Assembly: GCA_046348995.1 (NCBI GenBank)
Contig: JAXMDB010000009.1
Location: 1 to 64,000 of the forward strand
Reading direction: 5' to 3'
Length of the DNA: 64,000 nucleotides
Source of the DNA: JANNSX01 sp046348995
GTDB lineage: Bacteria; Pseudomonadota; Alphaproteobacteria; Rhizobiales; Hyphomicrobiaceae
A program made the position numbers and the translations under genes. Positions 15,938 to 26,600 of this stretch are shown one piece after another (the stretch's first letter is position 1; each line of letters begins with the position of its first letter). The notes under the pieces were generated by a model. The model saw only the letters and a list, made by a program, of their open reading frames with translations. It was not told where the DNA came from and ran no database searches.

Positions 15938-16921
15938 ATGGCGCGCGCCGGCAAGGGCAAGGCTCAAGTCGAATGGCAGGACGTGAAGGGCGGCGCTTGG
16001 CAGCCGACCTTCAGCGGCATCTCGACCTTCCTGCGCCGCCCACACACGCAGGACCTGAAAGGCGTCGACATCGCGGTTTCCGGCGTGCCCTTCGATAACG
16101 CCACCACCGATCGGCCCGGCACCCGCTTCGGACCGCGCGCGATCCGCGCCGCGAGCCCAGGGCTTGCCGAGCTCAAGTCGTTCCCGTGGGGTTTCGATCC
16201 CTTCGAGACCGTCAACGTCGTCGACTATGGCGATTGCGTCGTGAACCACCATATGCCGGATTCGGTTGTGCCCTCCATCGAGGCGCACGCCGACAAGATC
16301 CTCGCGTCCGGCGCCATGATGGTGACGATGGGCGGCGACCACTTCATCACCTATCCGCTGCTCAAGGCGCATGCGCGCAAGTTCGGCAAGGTGGCGCTGC
16401 TTCAGTTCGATTCCCATTGCGATACCTGGGTCGACTGGACGGAAGGCGCGACGAGCTTCAACCACGGCTCGATGTTCCTGCGCGCGGCCAAGGAGGGCGT
16501 CGTCGATCTCGACCGCTCGATCCAGGTCGGATTGCGCACCGCCAACGACGAGGCGCACGGATTCGAGATCCTCAACGCGCCCTGGGTGCTGCGCAACGGC
16601 GTCGATGCAACTCTTGCCGCCATCAAGACGCGCGTCGGGAGCGGCCCGGTCTATGTGTCCTTCGACATCGACTTTCTCGATCCGGCGTTCGCCCCCGGCA
16701 CCGGCACGCCGGTCTGCGGCGGCCCGTCGAGCTGGCAAGCGCTCGAGCTCATCCGGGGGCTCGGCAGTCTCAACATCGTCGGCATGGATCTCGTCGAGGT
16801 GTCGCCGCCCTACGATCACGGCGAGGTGACGGCCCTTGCCGGCGCCACCATCCTGCACGACATCATCTGTCTCGTCGCCGAGAAGAAGGGCGCCAAGCGC
16901 CACCCGCTCGGCAAGATGTGA
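15938..16921 (+). CDS. speB: Agmatinase (ureohydrolase)
   Basis: A 327-residue protein of the arginase/agmatinase family. Mn2+ ligands are visible as His135 (MGGDH), Asp158-His160-Asp162 (DSHCDTW) and Asp243/Asp245 (SFDIDFLDPAFAPGTGTP). NHGSMF (175-180) carries the substrate-side His176. Agmatinase hydrolyses agmatine to putrescine and urea. Guanidinobutyrase or another ureohydrolase specificity cannot be excluded by sequence alone, but the divergent puuB supports a polyamine role. The ATG is preceded by AGGGGG. The next gene starts 11 bp downstream, so they form an operon. Confidence 0.9.
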   Translation: MARAGKGKAQVEWQDVKGGAWQPTFSGISTFLRRPHTQDLKGVDIAVSGVPFDNATTDRPGTRFGPRAIRAASPGLAELKSFPWGFDPFETVNVVDYGDCVVNHHMPDSVVPSIEAHADKILASGAMMVTMGGDHFITYPLLKAHARKFGKVALLQFDSHCDTWVDWTEGATSFNHGSMFLRAAKEGVVDLDRSIQVGLRTANDEAHGFEILNAPWVLRNGVDATLAAIKTRVGSGPVYVSFDIDFLDPAFAPGTGTPVCGGPSSWQALELIRGLGSLNIVGMDLVEVSPPYDHGEVTALAGATILHDIICLVAEKKGAKRHPLGKM

Positions 16922-16932
16922 TAGAAGAGGCC

Positions 16933-17688
16933 ATGACTCAACGCGACGGACATCGGATGCTGATCGGAATTCTCGAGACGGGCCGCCCGCCCGAGGTGCT
17001 GAAAGATCGCCACCAGACTTATCCCGGCATGTTCGAGACGCTGCTCGCGCAAGCGAACCCGGAGCTCACCTTCCGCGCTTTCGCGGCGATCGACGGGGAG
17101 GTGCCGGACAATCCGCATCTGTGCGACGGCTGGCTCATCACCGGCTCGCGCCACGGCGTCTACGAGAAGCTGCCGTGGATGCTGAAGCTCGAGCAGCTCA
17201 TCCGCGATTGCGTGGCAGCAAAGGTGCCGGTCGTCGGCATCTGCTTCGGCCATCAGATCATGGCGGAGGCGCTGGGCGGCAAGGTCGAGAAATCGTCGAA
17301 GGGCTGGGGTCTAGGCCTGCACAACTACGAGGTCACGCAGCGTCCAGAATGGATGGCGGATGCGCCGGGGACGGTGACGATCCCGGCCGTTCATCAAGAC
17401 CAGGTGGTGGTGAAGCCGCCGGGCGCCGAGGTGCTCGCCTGCTCGGAATTCTGCGAGTACGCGGCGCTCGCCTACGACGACGTGGGGGTGAGCTTTCAAG
17501 GGCACCCCGAGTTCAGCGAGGACTATCAGCGCGACCTGCTCGAGTTCCGCTTCAAGGGCCTTGCGCCCGATGAGGTGATCGCCAAGGCCCGCCAATCCTT
17601 CGAGGCGCGGACGAGCGACTCCGGCAAGGCCGCCCGCTGGCTCGGCCGGTTCTTCTTGAGCCACGCAAAGGGTCGCGCGGCGGCCTAG
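16933..17688 (+). CDS. Class I glutamine amidotransferase (GMP synthase GATase-like)
   Basis: A protein of 251 residues from the ATG at 16933; an alternative start, MLIGIL, lies eight codons in. The triad is visible as Cys104 in GICFGHQ, with His191 and Glu193 in GHPEFS. A GSRHGVYE segment near 71-78 is typical of stand-alone GATase1 proteins related to the N-terminal domain of GMP synthase. There is no synthetase domain. PuuD, which cleaves gamma-glutamyl-GABA in putrescine catabolism, belongs to the same broad fold. Co-transcription with speB makes a gamma-glutamyl hydrolase or transferase role in polyamine turnover plausible, but this is inferred. Confidence 0.82.
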   Translation: MTQRDGHRMLIGILETGRPPEVLKDRHQTYPGMFETLLAQANPELTFRAFAAIDGEVPDNPHLCDGWLITGSRHGVYEKLPWMLKLEQLIRDCVAAKVPVVGICFGHQIMAEALGGKVEKSSKGWGLGLHNYEVTQRPEWMADAPGTVTIPAVHQDQVVVKPPGAEVLACSEFCEYAALAYDDVGVSFQGHPEFSEDYQRDLLEFRFKGLAPDEVIAKARQSFEARTSDSGKAARWLGRFFLSHAKGRAAA

Positions 17689-17844
17689 GGTGGGGGGTGC
17701 CGTTGCGGCTTGCCGGACCCGCACCGTCCCACCACGACACACCCCTTAACCCCTCGTCAACGAAGGGGATTTATCTTCGAGGATCGGAACAAGGCCGGAC
17801 GTGCCGCAAGGGGCGTCCTGGCATCAGTGAAGGTCCGTCTCGTC

Positions 17845-18912
17845 ATGGCCGATGCGTCTCTCGCCGAGCTGCCGCTGCAAGTCGCCCTCGCGCTGTCGAT
17901 GGCCAGCTCCACGACCGGGGCCGACTACGACTATCTCTTGAAGACAGCGCAACGCGAAAGCGGCTTCCAGGCGGAGGCCAAGGCGCCGACGTCGAGCGCC
18001 ACGGGCCTTTTCCAGTTCATCGAGGAGACCTGGATCCGCACGGTGAAGGAGGAGGGCGACCAATATGGGTTGGGCGAGTATACCAAGCTCATCGCCAAGA
18101 CCGACAGCGGCCGCTATTACGTCCCCGACGCCAACGATCGGGAACGCATCCTGGCACTTCGCAAGGATCCGCACATCGCCGCCATGATGGCCGGCGCCTT
18201 CGCGCGCCGCAACGAGCGCCTGCTCACGGCTGCGATCGGCCGCGAGCCGACCTCGGGCGAGCTGTACATCGCGCATTTTCTCGGCGCCCAGGATGCCGCG
18301 CGGCTGATCCTGATCCGCGACCGCCAGCAGGCACTGAGCGCGCCCGATCTGTTTCCCAAGGCCGCGAACGCCAACCGCACGATCTTCTATCGCGACGGCA
18401 AGGCGCGCAGTGTCGGCGAGGTCTACAATCTGCTGATTGCGCGTCACGAGCGTGCGCGGGCGATCGCGCCGGCCGAGACGGTGGCGGACACCGGCGGCAC
18501 GGTCATCGGCAATTGGGATGCGACGATGCCGACGATCTATTCGAAGTCGGAGCTGTTCCCGCTGCTCGGCATTCCCTTCACGGCGAGCCGCCGCTCGGGC
18601 GATGGCGTCGGTGCCGTCGAGACGGCATCGCTCGAGAGCGCGCCGGCCGAGGACGCTGCGGCCTGGGGGGCCGAGATCGATGCGGCCGAAAGTGCTGCGC
18701 TGCCGGTGCAACCCGTAAAGCGCAAGGTGGCGCCTGTGCTTGCCAAACCGGTGCTCGCCAACGCATCGCTGCCGTCGAGCTCTTCCACTGGCATGATGGG
18801 CTTCGGCCTGCGTGGCAGCGTCGAGGAGACCGCGCACGCGCAAGTTGCAAGCGGGACGACGGTCACAGAGGTCAAGGCCAAGCCGAAGACCATCCGGGTG
18901 TCGAAGAACTAA
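17845..18912 (+). CDS. Lytic transglycosylase (SLT domain) protein
   Basis: From the ATG at 17845 the protein has 355 residues; the same frame is open to 17710 and an in-frame GTG lies at 17827, so the start is uncertain. Residues about 26-130 hold an SLT domain: the catalytic Glu38 in RESGF, then SSATGLFQFIEETW. A second helical region (about 110-190) contains IAHFLGAQDAARLI. The C-terminal part is Ala/Pro-rich and low complexity. Such enzymes cleave the glycan strands of peptidoglycan, yet none of the possible starts gives a clear signal peptide. It may be exported by another route or act on assembly of an envelope structure. Confidence 0.82.
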   Translation: MADASLAELPLQVALALSMASSTTGADYDYLLKTAQRESGFQAEAKAPTSSATGLFQFIEETWIRTVKEEGDQYGLGEYTKLIAKTDSGRYYVPDANDRERILALRKDPHIAAMMAGAFARRNERLLTAAIGREPTSGELYIAHFLGAQDAARLILIRDRQQALSAPDLFPKAANANRTIFYRDGKARSVGEVYNLLIARHERARAIAPAETVADTGGTVIGNWDATMPTIYSKSELFPLLGIPFTASRRSGDGVGAVETASLESAPAEDAAAWGAEIDAAESAALPVQPVKRKVAPVLAKPVLANASLPSSSSTGMMGFGLRGSVEETAHAQVASGTTVTEVKAKPKTIRVSKN

Positions 18913-18919
18913 GGCGAGC

Positions 18920-19702
18920 CTATCCCCCGAACTGCTCCGACAGAATGCGCTCGTCCAGCGCGTGGCCGGGGTCGAACATCATGTAGAGCCGGATACGGGT
19001 GTCCTCGCGGATGTCGACGGTGTCGACGAAGCGGACCTCGTCGTGATCGGCAACGGCGGAAACCGGTCGCTTCTCGGCTTCCAGCACCTCGATCCTGATT
19101 TCGGCGCGATCGGGGAGCAGCGCGCCGCGCCAGCGCCTCGGGCGGAACGGGCTGATCGGCGTCAGCGCCAGGAGCTTCGCGTTGATCGGCAGCAGCGGAC
19201 CGTGGGCGGAGAGATTGTAGGCGGTCGATCCGGCAGGCGTCGAGACGAGCACGCCGTCGCCGATCAGCTCCTCCATGCGCACCGTGCCGTCCACCGAAAT
19301 GCGCAACTTCGCCGACTGGTGCGTCTGGCGGAACAGCGACACCTCGTTGATGGCGAGCGCCTTGTGCTCTTTCCCCTGAACGTCGCGCGCCAGCATGCGC
19401 AACGGATGTATGGTGTTGATCTCGGCCGCCGCCAGCCGCTCGATCAGCGCGTCCTCGCGATACTCGTTCATGAGGAAGCCGACCGAGCCGCGGTTCATCC
19501 CGTAGATCGGCTTCTTGGAGCGCATGTGCCGGTGCAGCGTCTGCAACATCAAGCCGTCGCCGCCGAGCGCCACGATCGCGTCGGCCTCGTCCTCGGGCAC
19601 CTCGCCATAGCGAACCCGAAGCCTCGCGCGCGCCTCCTGCGCTTCGGGCGTCTGGCTCGCGGCATAGGCGATGCGACGCAAGCTTAAGCGGGTGGGCGAC
19701 AT
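18920..19702 (-). CDS. nadK: NAD kinase
   Basis: A 260-residue protein with the NAD kinase hallmarks: GGDG at 47-50 (catalytic Asp), NEVSLFR near 119-125, and the glycine-rich TPAGSTAYN at 155-163 that binds NAD. It phosphorylates NAD to NADP using ATP or polyphosphate in the cytoplasm. Length and motifs match alphaproteobacterial NadK, which is shorter than the E. coli enzyme. The gene stands alone and is convergent with the transglycosylase (7-bp gap). Confidence 0.93.
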   Translation of the reverse strand: MSPTRLSLRRIAYAASQTPEAQEARARLRVRYGEVPEDEADAIVALGGDGLMLQTLHRHMRSKKPIYGMNRGSVGFLMNEYREDALIERLAAAEINTIHPLRMLARDVQGKEHKALAINEVSLFRQTHQSAKLRISVDGTVRMEELIGDGVLVSTPAGSTAYNLSAHGPLLPINAKLLALTPISPFRPRRWRGALLPDRAEIRIEVLEAEKRPVSAVADHDEVRFVDTVDIREDTRIRLYMMFDPGHALDERILSEQFGG

Positions 19703-19888
19703 GAGGCGGTCCTGGGACTTCCGATCGGGCCCGCGAGCCTGGACCAGCCAAGCTCGGCCGGCAAGGGGACTTAGCCGGTACGGTGACCATCGGCTTTAGC
19801 CACGTTCGAGACAAGCCGGCATTGCCAGGGCGGGACGGGTCCGGCATGTAGGATGCTTCGGCTCAAAGCTCAGGCGGCAGCCCAACCC

Positions 19889-22123
19889 ATGTCGGATAGG
19901 ACGACCAAGGCCCCGCGCTTGGGCGATGACTTGGGAGCCGCGCTCCCGCCGGCTGGCGCCACCGCCGTGCTGCGCGACCTGTCGAGCGGGCTCATCTCGG
20001 CGCTGATCACGATCGCCTATTGCATCTCGTTCGCCGCCCTCCTGTTCCAGGGCGAGCTGCAGTCGGGGCTGTCGCTCGGCTTGGCGGCGCTGCTCGTCGG
20101 CGCGGCGATCGCAGGGCTGATCGTGGCGCTGACGACCGGACTGCCGCCGGCGTCGGCCGGGCCCGACACGCCGGCCATCGCCGTCATGAGCGTGCTCGCG
20201 ACGTCGGTCGCCACCCGGATCGGTGCCAGCGGCGGCAGCATCGACGAGGCCATCGACCACGTCCTCCTCGCCGTGACGCTATCGACCCTGATGACGGGGC
20301 TCGTGCTCTATGCCATCGGCGCGCTGCGGCTCGGCCAGCTCTTGCGCTTCGTCCCCTATCCGGTGATCGGCGGGTTTCTCGCCGCCTCCGGCTGGCTGCT
20401 CATCACCGGCGCCATCGAGGCGGTCACGCATATCGACCTCACGCTGGCGACGCTGAGCGCGACGTTCATTGTGGACAACGCTGGACAGCTGCTGACGATG
20501 GCGGCCTTTGCCGGGCTGCTGATCCTCGTCCGGCAGGTGACGGACAGCTACTTCGCGCTGCCGCTCGCGCTGCTCGGCGGCGCCATCGGGCTCAACGTGG
20601 CCCTGCCCTATCTCACGGGGCCGGGCCTCTCGCACTGGTATCTGGCGGATGAAGGTGTGCTCGATCTGTGGTGGCCGGCCTCGCTGGTGGCGGGCGGCGG
20701 CATCGACTGGAGCGTGTTCTTGCGCTCGGTGCCCGAGATCGGCGCGGTGGCGGGCGTTACGGCGATCGCGCTGCTGCTCGACGTATCGAGCCTCGAAGTC
20801 TCGCGCGCGAAAGCCGCGGACATCGATCGGGAGTTCCGTCTGAACGGGCTCGCCAACCTGCTGGCGGGCGGGCTCGGGGGTGTGGCGAGCAACCTGTCGC
20901 TGCAGTCGAGCGTGCTCATCGAGGAGGCGGGGGGCGTAACACGGCTCGCCGGTGTATTCGCCGGGCTCGCGATCGCGGCCGTCATCGTCTCCGGCGTCGA
21001 CGTCGCGAGCCTGGTGCCGGTGCCGTTGCTCGGCGGGCTGCTCGCGTTTCTCGGTGTCGTCATGCTCGTGCAGACGTTCTTGAGCGCGCCGACGCAGCGC
21101 TCGGCGACCGAGCTCCTGCTCGCGCTCGCGATCATGCTGGTGATCCTGTGGTTCGGCTATCTCGTCGGCGTGGTGCTCGGCATCATCGGCGCCTGCCTCA
21201 TGTTCGCGTTCTCCTATAGCCGCATCGGCGTCATCCGCCGGCATCTGACGCGCGCCGAGTTCCAGTCGCACTTGGAGCGCAGCGCCGAGGAGAAGGCGCT
21301 GCTCGCCTCCGAGGGGAGCCGCATCCACCTCTTCTGGCTTTCGGGGTTCGTGTTCTTCGGCTCCTCCAACGCCGTGTTCGAGGAGATCAGGCGCGCCATC
21401 GATGCGCAGAAGGGCTCGCCTGTCCGCATGATCGTTCTCGATCTTGCGGGCGTTACCGGCTTCGACACGTCGGCGATCCTGAGCCTCGTCAAGCTCAGCA
21501 ACTATTGCCGCGAGCATGGCGTCGATCTGGTGCTCGCCGCGCCCACGCCACGCGTCGAGGCGTCTCTCGTGAGCTCGCCGCTCTCGACGCCGCCCGAGCG
21601 CATTCGTCTCTTTCCGACGCGCAACGAGGCGCTCGAGTGGTGCGAGGACACGATCCTCGACGAGCGGGCGCTGGGCGTTCGCAACCGCGCCGACTTCGAG
21701 GCCTGGATCGCCAAAGCCTTCGATGCGCCCGACGCGGCCGAGCGCATCGTCGCCTATTTCGATCGCCGCGAGATCGCCGCCGGCACCACGCTCTATGCGC
21801 AAGGCGCCGAGCCCGACACCATCGAGCTCGTCGCCGCCGGCCGCCTCGCCATCACGATCGCGGAGGAGGGCGGGCGCACGGTGCGCATCCGCTCGATGGC
21901 CGGGCAGACGGTCGTCGGCGAGATGGGCTTCTTCCGCGAGCTGCCGCGCGCCGCCATGGTCGTCGCCGAGGCCGATGTCGTGCTCTACACGCTGACGCGC
22001 GCCAACATGCAGCGCATGATCAAGGCCGAGCCCGAGCTCGCCTTCGCATTCTTGACGTTCATCATCCGCATCCTCGCCGACCGCGTCGAGTTCGCCAACC
22101 GCGAGATCTCGGCGCTGCTGTAG
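19889..22123 (+). CDS. SulP-type anion transporter fused to STAS and cyclic nucleotide-binding domains
   Basis: A 744-residue protein from the ATG at 19889; the frame is open to 19853. Residues about 25-440 form a SulP/SLC26-like membrane domain of many hydrophobic helices, including an SAGPDTPAIAVMS stretch near the first repeat. A STAS domain follows at about 475-570 (VLDLAGVTGFDTSAI). The C-terminal domain at about 616-735 is of the cNMP/Crp type (FDRREIAAGTTLYAQG, GEMGFFRELPRAA). The phosphate-binding Arg of a true cyclic nucleotide pocket appears within ELPRAA. This points to an anion transporter gated by a cytoplasmic nucleotide signal. The ion is unknown. Confidence 0.85.
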   Translation: MSDRTTKAPRLGDDLGAALPPAGATAVLRDLSSGLISALITIAYCISFAALLFQGELQSGLSLGLAALLVGAAIAGLIVALTTGLPPASAGPDTPAIAVMSVLATSVATRIGASGGSIDEAIDHVLLAVTLSTLMTGLVLYAIGALRLGQLLRFVPYPVIGGFLAASGWLLITGAIEAVTHIDLTLATLSATFIVDNAGQLLTMAAFAGLLILVRQVTDSYFALPLALLGGAIGLNVALPYLTGPGLSHWYLADEGVLDLWWPASLVAGGGIDWSVFLRSVPEIGAVAGVTAIALLLDVSSLEVSRAKAADIDREFRLNGLANLLAGGLGGVASNLSLQSSVLIEEAGGVTRLAGVFAGLAIAAVIVSGVDVASLVPVPLLGGLLAFLGVVMLVQTFLSAPTQRSATELLLALAIMLVILWFGYLVGVVLGIIGACLMFAFSYSRIGVIRRHLTRAEFQSHLERSAEEKALLASEGSRIHLFWLSGFVFFGSSNAVFEEIRRAIDAQKGSPVRMIVLDLAGVTGFDTSAILSLVKLSNYCREHGVDLVLAAPTPRVEASLVSSPLSTPPERIRLFPTRNEALEWCEDTILDERALGVRNRADFEAWIAKAFDAPDAAERIVAYFDRREIAAGTTLYAQGAEPDTIELVAAGRLAITIAEEGGRTVRIRSMAGQTVVGEMGFFRELPRAAMVVAEADVVLYTLTRANMQRMIKAEPELAFAFLTFIIRILADRVEFANREISALL

Positions 22124-22127
22124 AGGG

Positions 22128-23351
22128 CTAAGACCGCCGTGGCTCGGCGGTCGTCCATCGCAACACCGCATAGCCCATGAGTGCCGATAGGATCGAGCCG
22201 GCGAGCACGCCCAAGCGCACCTGATCGGCGAGCGCCGGGTCGTCGAAGGCGAGCGTGCCGATGAACAGGCTCATCGTGAAGCCGATGCCGGCGAGCACGG
22301 CAACGCCGTAGAGCTGCGCCCAGCTGACGCCGGACGGCAGCGCCGCGACTTTGAGCGCCGTCGCGAGCCAGGAGAACAGCAGCACACCTACCTGCTTGCC
22401 GGCGAACAGGCCGATTGCAACGCCGAGCGTCAACGGCGAGGCGAGATCGTCGAGCGTCAGATTGCCGAGCGCGACGCCGGCATTGGCGAAGGCGAACAGC
22501 GGCAGAACCGCGAACGTCGACCAAGGGGCAAGCTCGTGCTCGAGGCGGCGCAGTGGCGAATGGCGGTCATCGCCGTCCGCGCCCTTGAGCGGGATCGCCA
22601 TGGCGACGATGACGCCGGCGAGCGTCGCGTGCACGCCCGATTTGAGCACCGCGATCCACATGACGACGCCGACGAGGATATAGGGTGCGATCCGCGTCAC
22701 GCCGCGCAGGTTGAGCGCCGCGAGCGCGCCGCCCGCGACGGCGGCGATGCCGAGCGAAACCAGCGACAGCGTCTCGGTGTAGACCGTCGCGATGACGAGG
22801 ATGGCGCCGAGATCGTCGATGATGGCGAGCGCCAGCAGGAACACGTGGAGCGCCACGGGCACGCGCTTGCCGAGCAGCGCCAGCACGCCCAAGGCAAAGG
22901 CGATGTCGGTCGCCATCGGAATCGCCCAGCCGCGCTGGAAGGCCGCGATATCGCGGTTGATGAATAGGAAGAGCACCGCCGGCACGACCATGCCGCCGAC
23001 GGCCGCGAACAGCGGCAGCGATGCCTTGCGGAAGCTCGAGAGCTCACCCGCCAGAACCGCTTGCTTGATCTCGAGGCCGACGAGCAGGAAGAACACCGCC
23101 ATCAGCCCGTCGTTGATCCACAGCACCAGCGGCTTGTCGAGCTTGAGCGGCCCGATCCGCACGACGCCCCGCAGCTCCCGGAACGCATCGTAGAGGAAGG
23201 CGCCGGGCGAGTTGTCGAGGAGGAGGGCCAAGGCCGCCGCCAGCATCAGCACAATGCCACCGCTCATCTCGTGGGCCATCAGCTCGGAGAGCCGCTGGCC
23301 GACCTTGGCGAGCCGCGTCTCAGGGCGCGGCTTGGGGCTCGTCTGCTGCAT
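22128..23351 (-). CDS. nhaA: Na+/H+ antiporter NhaA
   Basis: A 407-residue membrane protein that follows NhaA throughout: VFFLLVGLEIK near residue 86, ATDIAFALG with Asp149, and the ion-binding Asp pair Asp179-Asp180 in LAIIDDLGA. The inverted-repeat fold with a broken TM helix 4/11 is known for the family. It exchanges cytoplasmic Na+ (or Li+) for protons at alkaline pH and sustains pH and salt homeostasis. It is convergent with the SulP fusion gene, with a 4-bp gap, and divergent from the large Cys-rich protein gene. Confidence 0.95.
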   Translation of the reverse strand: MQQTSPKPRPETRLAKVGQRLSELMAHEMSGGIVLMLAAALALLLDNSPGAFLYDAFRELRGVVRIGPLKLDKPLVLWINDGLMAVFFLLVGLEIKQAVLAGELSSFRKASLPLFAAVGGMVVPAVLFLFINRDIAAFQRGWAIPMATDIAFALGVLALLGKRVPVALHVFLLALAIIDDLGAILVIATVYTETLSLVSLGIAAVAGGALAALNLRGVTRIAPYILVGVVMWIAVLKSGVHATLAGVIVAMAIPLKGADGDDRHSPLRRLEHELAPWSTFAVLPLFAFANAGVALGNLTLDDLASPLTLGVAIGLFAGKQVGVLLFSWLATALKVAALPSGVSWAQLYGVAVLAGIGFTMSLFIGTLAFDDPALADQVRLGVLAGSILSALMGYAVLRWTTAEPRRS

Positions 23352-23612
23352 GGGGCCTCGGTCAAATGTTTAACGGCCGGCGACTCGGAGGAGTGTATCG
23401 CGCCGGTTACCAAACGAAACCCGGCAAAACCGTGTCGCTCATCGGCCGTTCATGTGGCAACCGCAACATCGGGCACGAGAAAGTTATCCCCATGGCCCGG
23501 GCTCGTGCGACACTCGCGGGTGGCCTTCCGGCCATAAAGGACACAAGTGCTTGCACGCCCGGCGCGGGCTTGCTCTAGATAGAGTGAACGACAGATGCGC
23601 GTGGGAGAGACC

Positions 23613-26600
23613 ATGAACCGGCCGCTCGACCTGGGGACGCCCGACCTTTCCCATTGGCGCCGGCTCCTGCGCGGATTGACGCTCGGCCTCGCCTTGGCCG
23701 TCGGAGTGGGATTGGGGAGCCCTGTGCGCGCCGAGGAGACCGGCGATAGCCAGCAGGTCGAGGACACCCAGGGGCAGGACGCGCAGGATATCCAGGATTC
23801 GCAGGACACTCAGGACTCGCAAGACACCCAGGACGCCCAAGCGGCCGACAACACGGACGGCGCGCAAGCGAAGTCCGGCTCGCTCCTCGATCCGGGCCAG
23901 GTCGTCATCACCGGCTTCTCGAGCTCGATGCTTTCGGACAGCGAGACGGCGGCCGACAACGATGCCACCAAGGTCGACGAGACCTTCATCAATGTCGATG
24001 GCGCGGTCGCGCGCGTCGTCGACGTCTCGGGCGTCGCGCCCGGCAACGCGGTTCGTGACAATCCCAGTGCCGCCGCCTTCGAGGTGACCGCGCGCGAGAT
24101 CGGCCAGGTGTTCGGCATCACGCTCGACAACGCGACGAACCCCGGCACCGGCAAGCCAGCGCCCAATATCTACCTGGCCGCGACCTCCGCCTACGGCCTG
24201 CACATCGTCGTGCCCGATCGCGACGGCGACGGCTGGCCCGAGCGCGTGACGACCGGCGATCCCGAAGCCGAGTGGATGGAAGGCCTGTTCGGCACGACGA
24301 AGGACGGCGGGCCGGGCACGATTTGGAAGATCGACGGCGTCACCGGCGAGATTTCCAAGTTCGCCGACATCACCGACAAGGGCGAGCCCAACGCCGGTGC
24401 CGGTCTCGGCAACCTGACCTACGATGCCGAGCACGACCTCATCTACGTGTCCGATCTCGACACTGGCGATATCTATCGCCTCAACATGAAGGGCGAGATC
24501 CTCGACAGCTACGACCACGGCGTCGCCGGCCGCGAGGTCGAGAAGATGCCGCCCTTCGAGGACGATCCCAACGACCGCGCCGATATCACCTCGCCACAGT
24601 TCAAGTCGGACGACCCGACGACCTGGGGCTATGCGCAGCCACCGCGCCGGGTGTGGGGCGTCAAGGCCTTCGGCGGGCGGCTCTACTACGCCGTCGCCGA
24701 GGGCCCCGAGATCTGGTCGATCGCGCTCGGCGCCGACGGCGAGTTCGACGCCCCGCGCCGCGAGCTGGCGTTGCCCACCGACGTCGAGCCCTACGAGATC
24801 GCGGATATCTCCTTCACCGCCGACGGCGTCATGATCCTGGCGCAGCGGCCGCCGGTGACGGGCAGCTACGACTACGTGACGACGGTCGCGACCGGCCCGG
24901 CGCGAGTGCTGCGCTACAAGCCCGGCCCGTCGGACGAGGAGCGCTGGGTGCCGGTGCCGGAGGAGTACGCCATCGGCGAGCGCGGCGAGCATCGCAACAC
25001 CTCGGGCGGCGTGGCCTTGGGCTACGCCTTCAAGGAGGGCGGCGGCCTCGACTACGATCGCTGCGAGCAGACGCTGTGGACCACGGGCGAGAGCCTGCTG
25101 CAGGAGCAGACGCGCGCCATCAAGGTCGAGAAGGTGCCGGGCTTCGCCACCAGCGCCGTCGACGGCCTGCAGGGCAACGGCATTAACGAGGTCCGTCCCG
25201 AGTACGAGCCGCCGCAGGATGCGCGCTACGTCGACTACGACGGCACCTATGTCGACAACGGCTCGCGCGGACATCTGGGCGACGTCGAGGTGCCCTACAC
25301 CTGCGCCGGGCAAGCCGCCGAGCCGTGGCGGCCGGAGTACGAGGTCGCCTACTGGGACGAGTCCGAGGACGAGGGGCACGCCCAATCCACGCTCGATCTC
25401 TCGGTCGACAAGCAGGCGGTCGGCACCTGCAAACCCGGCGGCCTCTGTCGCTGGGAGGTCACGTTCGCGAACTCGGGCGAGGCCGTCTACTACGGCCCGG
25501 CGGTGTTGACCGATACGCTGTCGACGCCTGCCATGACGCTCGTCAGCGCCGGCCCCAGCCCCTGGGGCTGCGCGCAGTATGGCGCGACGCTCAACTGTCA
25601 TCGTCCGGCGATCTATCTGAAGCCAGGCCGGCACCTGACGCTGTCTTTGACGTTCCGTCTCGCCTCCAGCTACGACAAGCCGACGGTTCGCAATTGCGCG
25701 CGCACCAATTGGCTCGGCAGCGACGACACGAAGGACGTCATTCGCGCCGTGCAGATGGAGCTGGCGCTGCGCGGCTACTACGCGGGCGAGGTCGACGGCG
25801 CGGCCGGTCCGCAGACGGTCGATGCCATCGAGGCGTTCGAGGCCGATGCGGGGCTCACCGTCTCCGGCAACGTCTCGCGCGAGCTCGTGCTCGCCTTGTT
25901 CGGCAAGGGCGCGTGGCGCTCGGGCGATGCCGATCCCGACAACGACGAGGGCTGTGCCGAGCACGCCGTCGACGGCGCCTACAAGCCGAAGAAGATCTAC
26001 GAGCCCAAGCTCGTCAGCGCCGCGCCCTATATTCCGCCCGTCTACTATCCCAAGCCCTTCCTCTGCGAGCCGGGCTATTTCAAGCGTGGGACGAGCTGCA
26101 TCCGCATTTGCCCGCCCGGCACCTATCGCAACGGCAACCGCTGCATCTACGAGGAGCCGGCGGTGCTCGTCTGCACCGGCGGCAAGGTGCCGACGCAGGA
26201 TGGCGACTGCGTCTGTCCGGCCGGCGCGCGCGAGGTCTTCAACGGCTACCGTACGCGGTGCGTGTGGCCCGAGCACATCCGCTGCTACGGCGGGCGTGTC
26301 GTCGATGGCGACTGCTACTGCCCCGAGGGCACGGAGTCTGTGAAGAGCGGCCGGCATTCCTATCTCTGCATGCCGATCCGTGACGAGGTCTGCATCGACG
26401 GCACCTGGCGCGGTGGCCGGTGCGACTGCCCGCTCAACCGCTATCTCGTCAAGATCGACCGCGACACCTACCAATGCGTCCGCCGCTCCAAGGAGCCGGT
26501 GTGCTACGGCGGCTTCGCAGACGAGGGCCGCTGCTATTGCCCGGACCACACCGATCCGGTGCGACTGGCGCCCGGCGTCTTCCAATGCGCCCGCAAGGAC

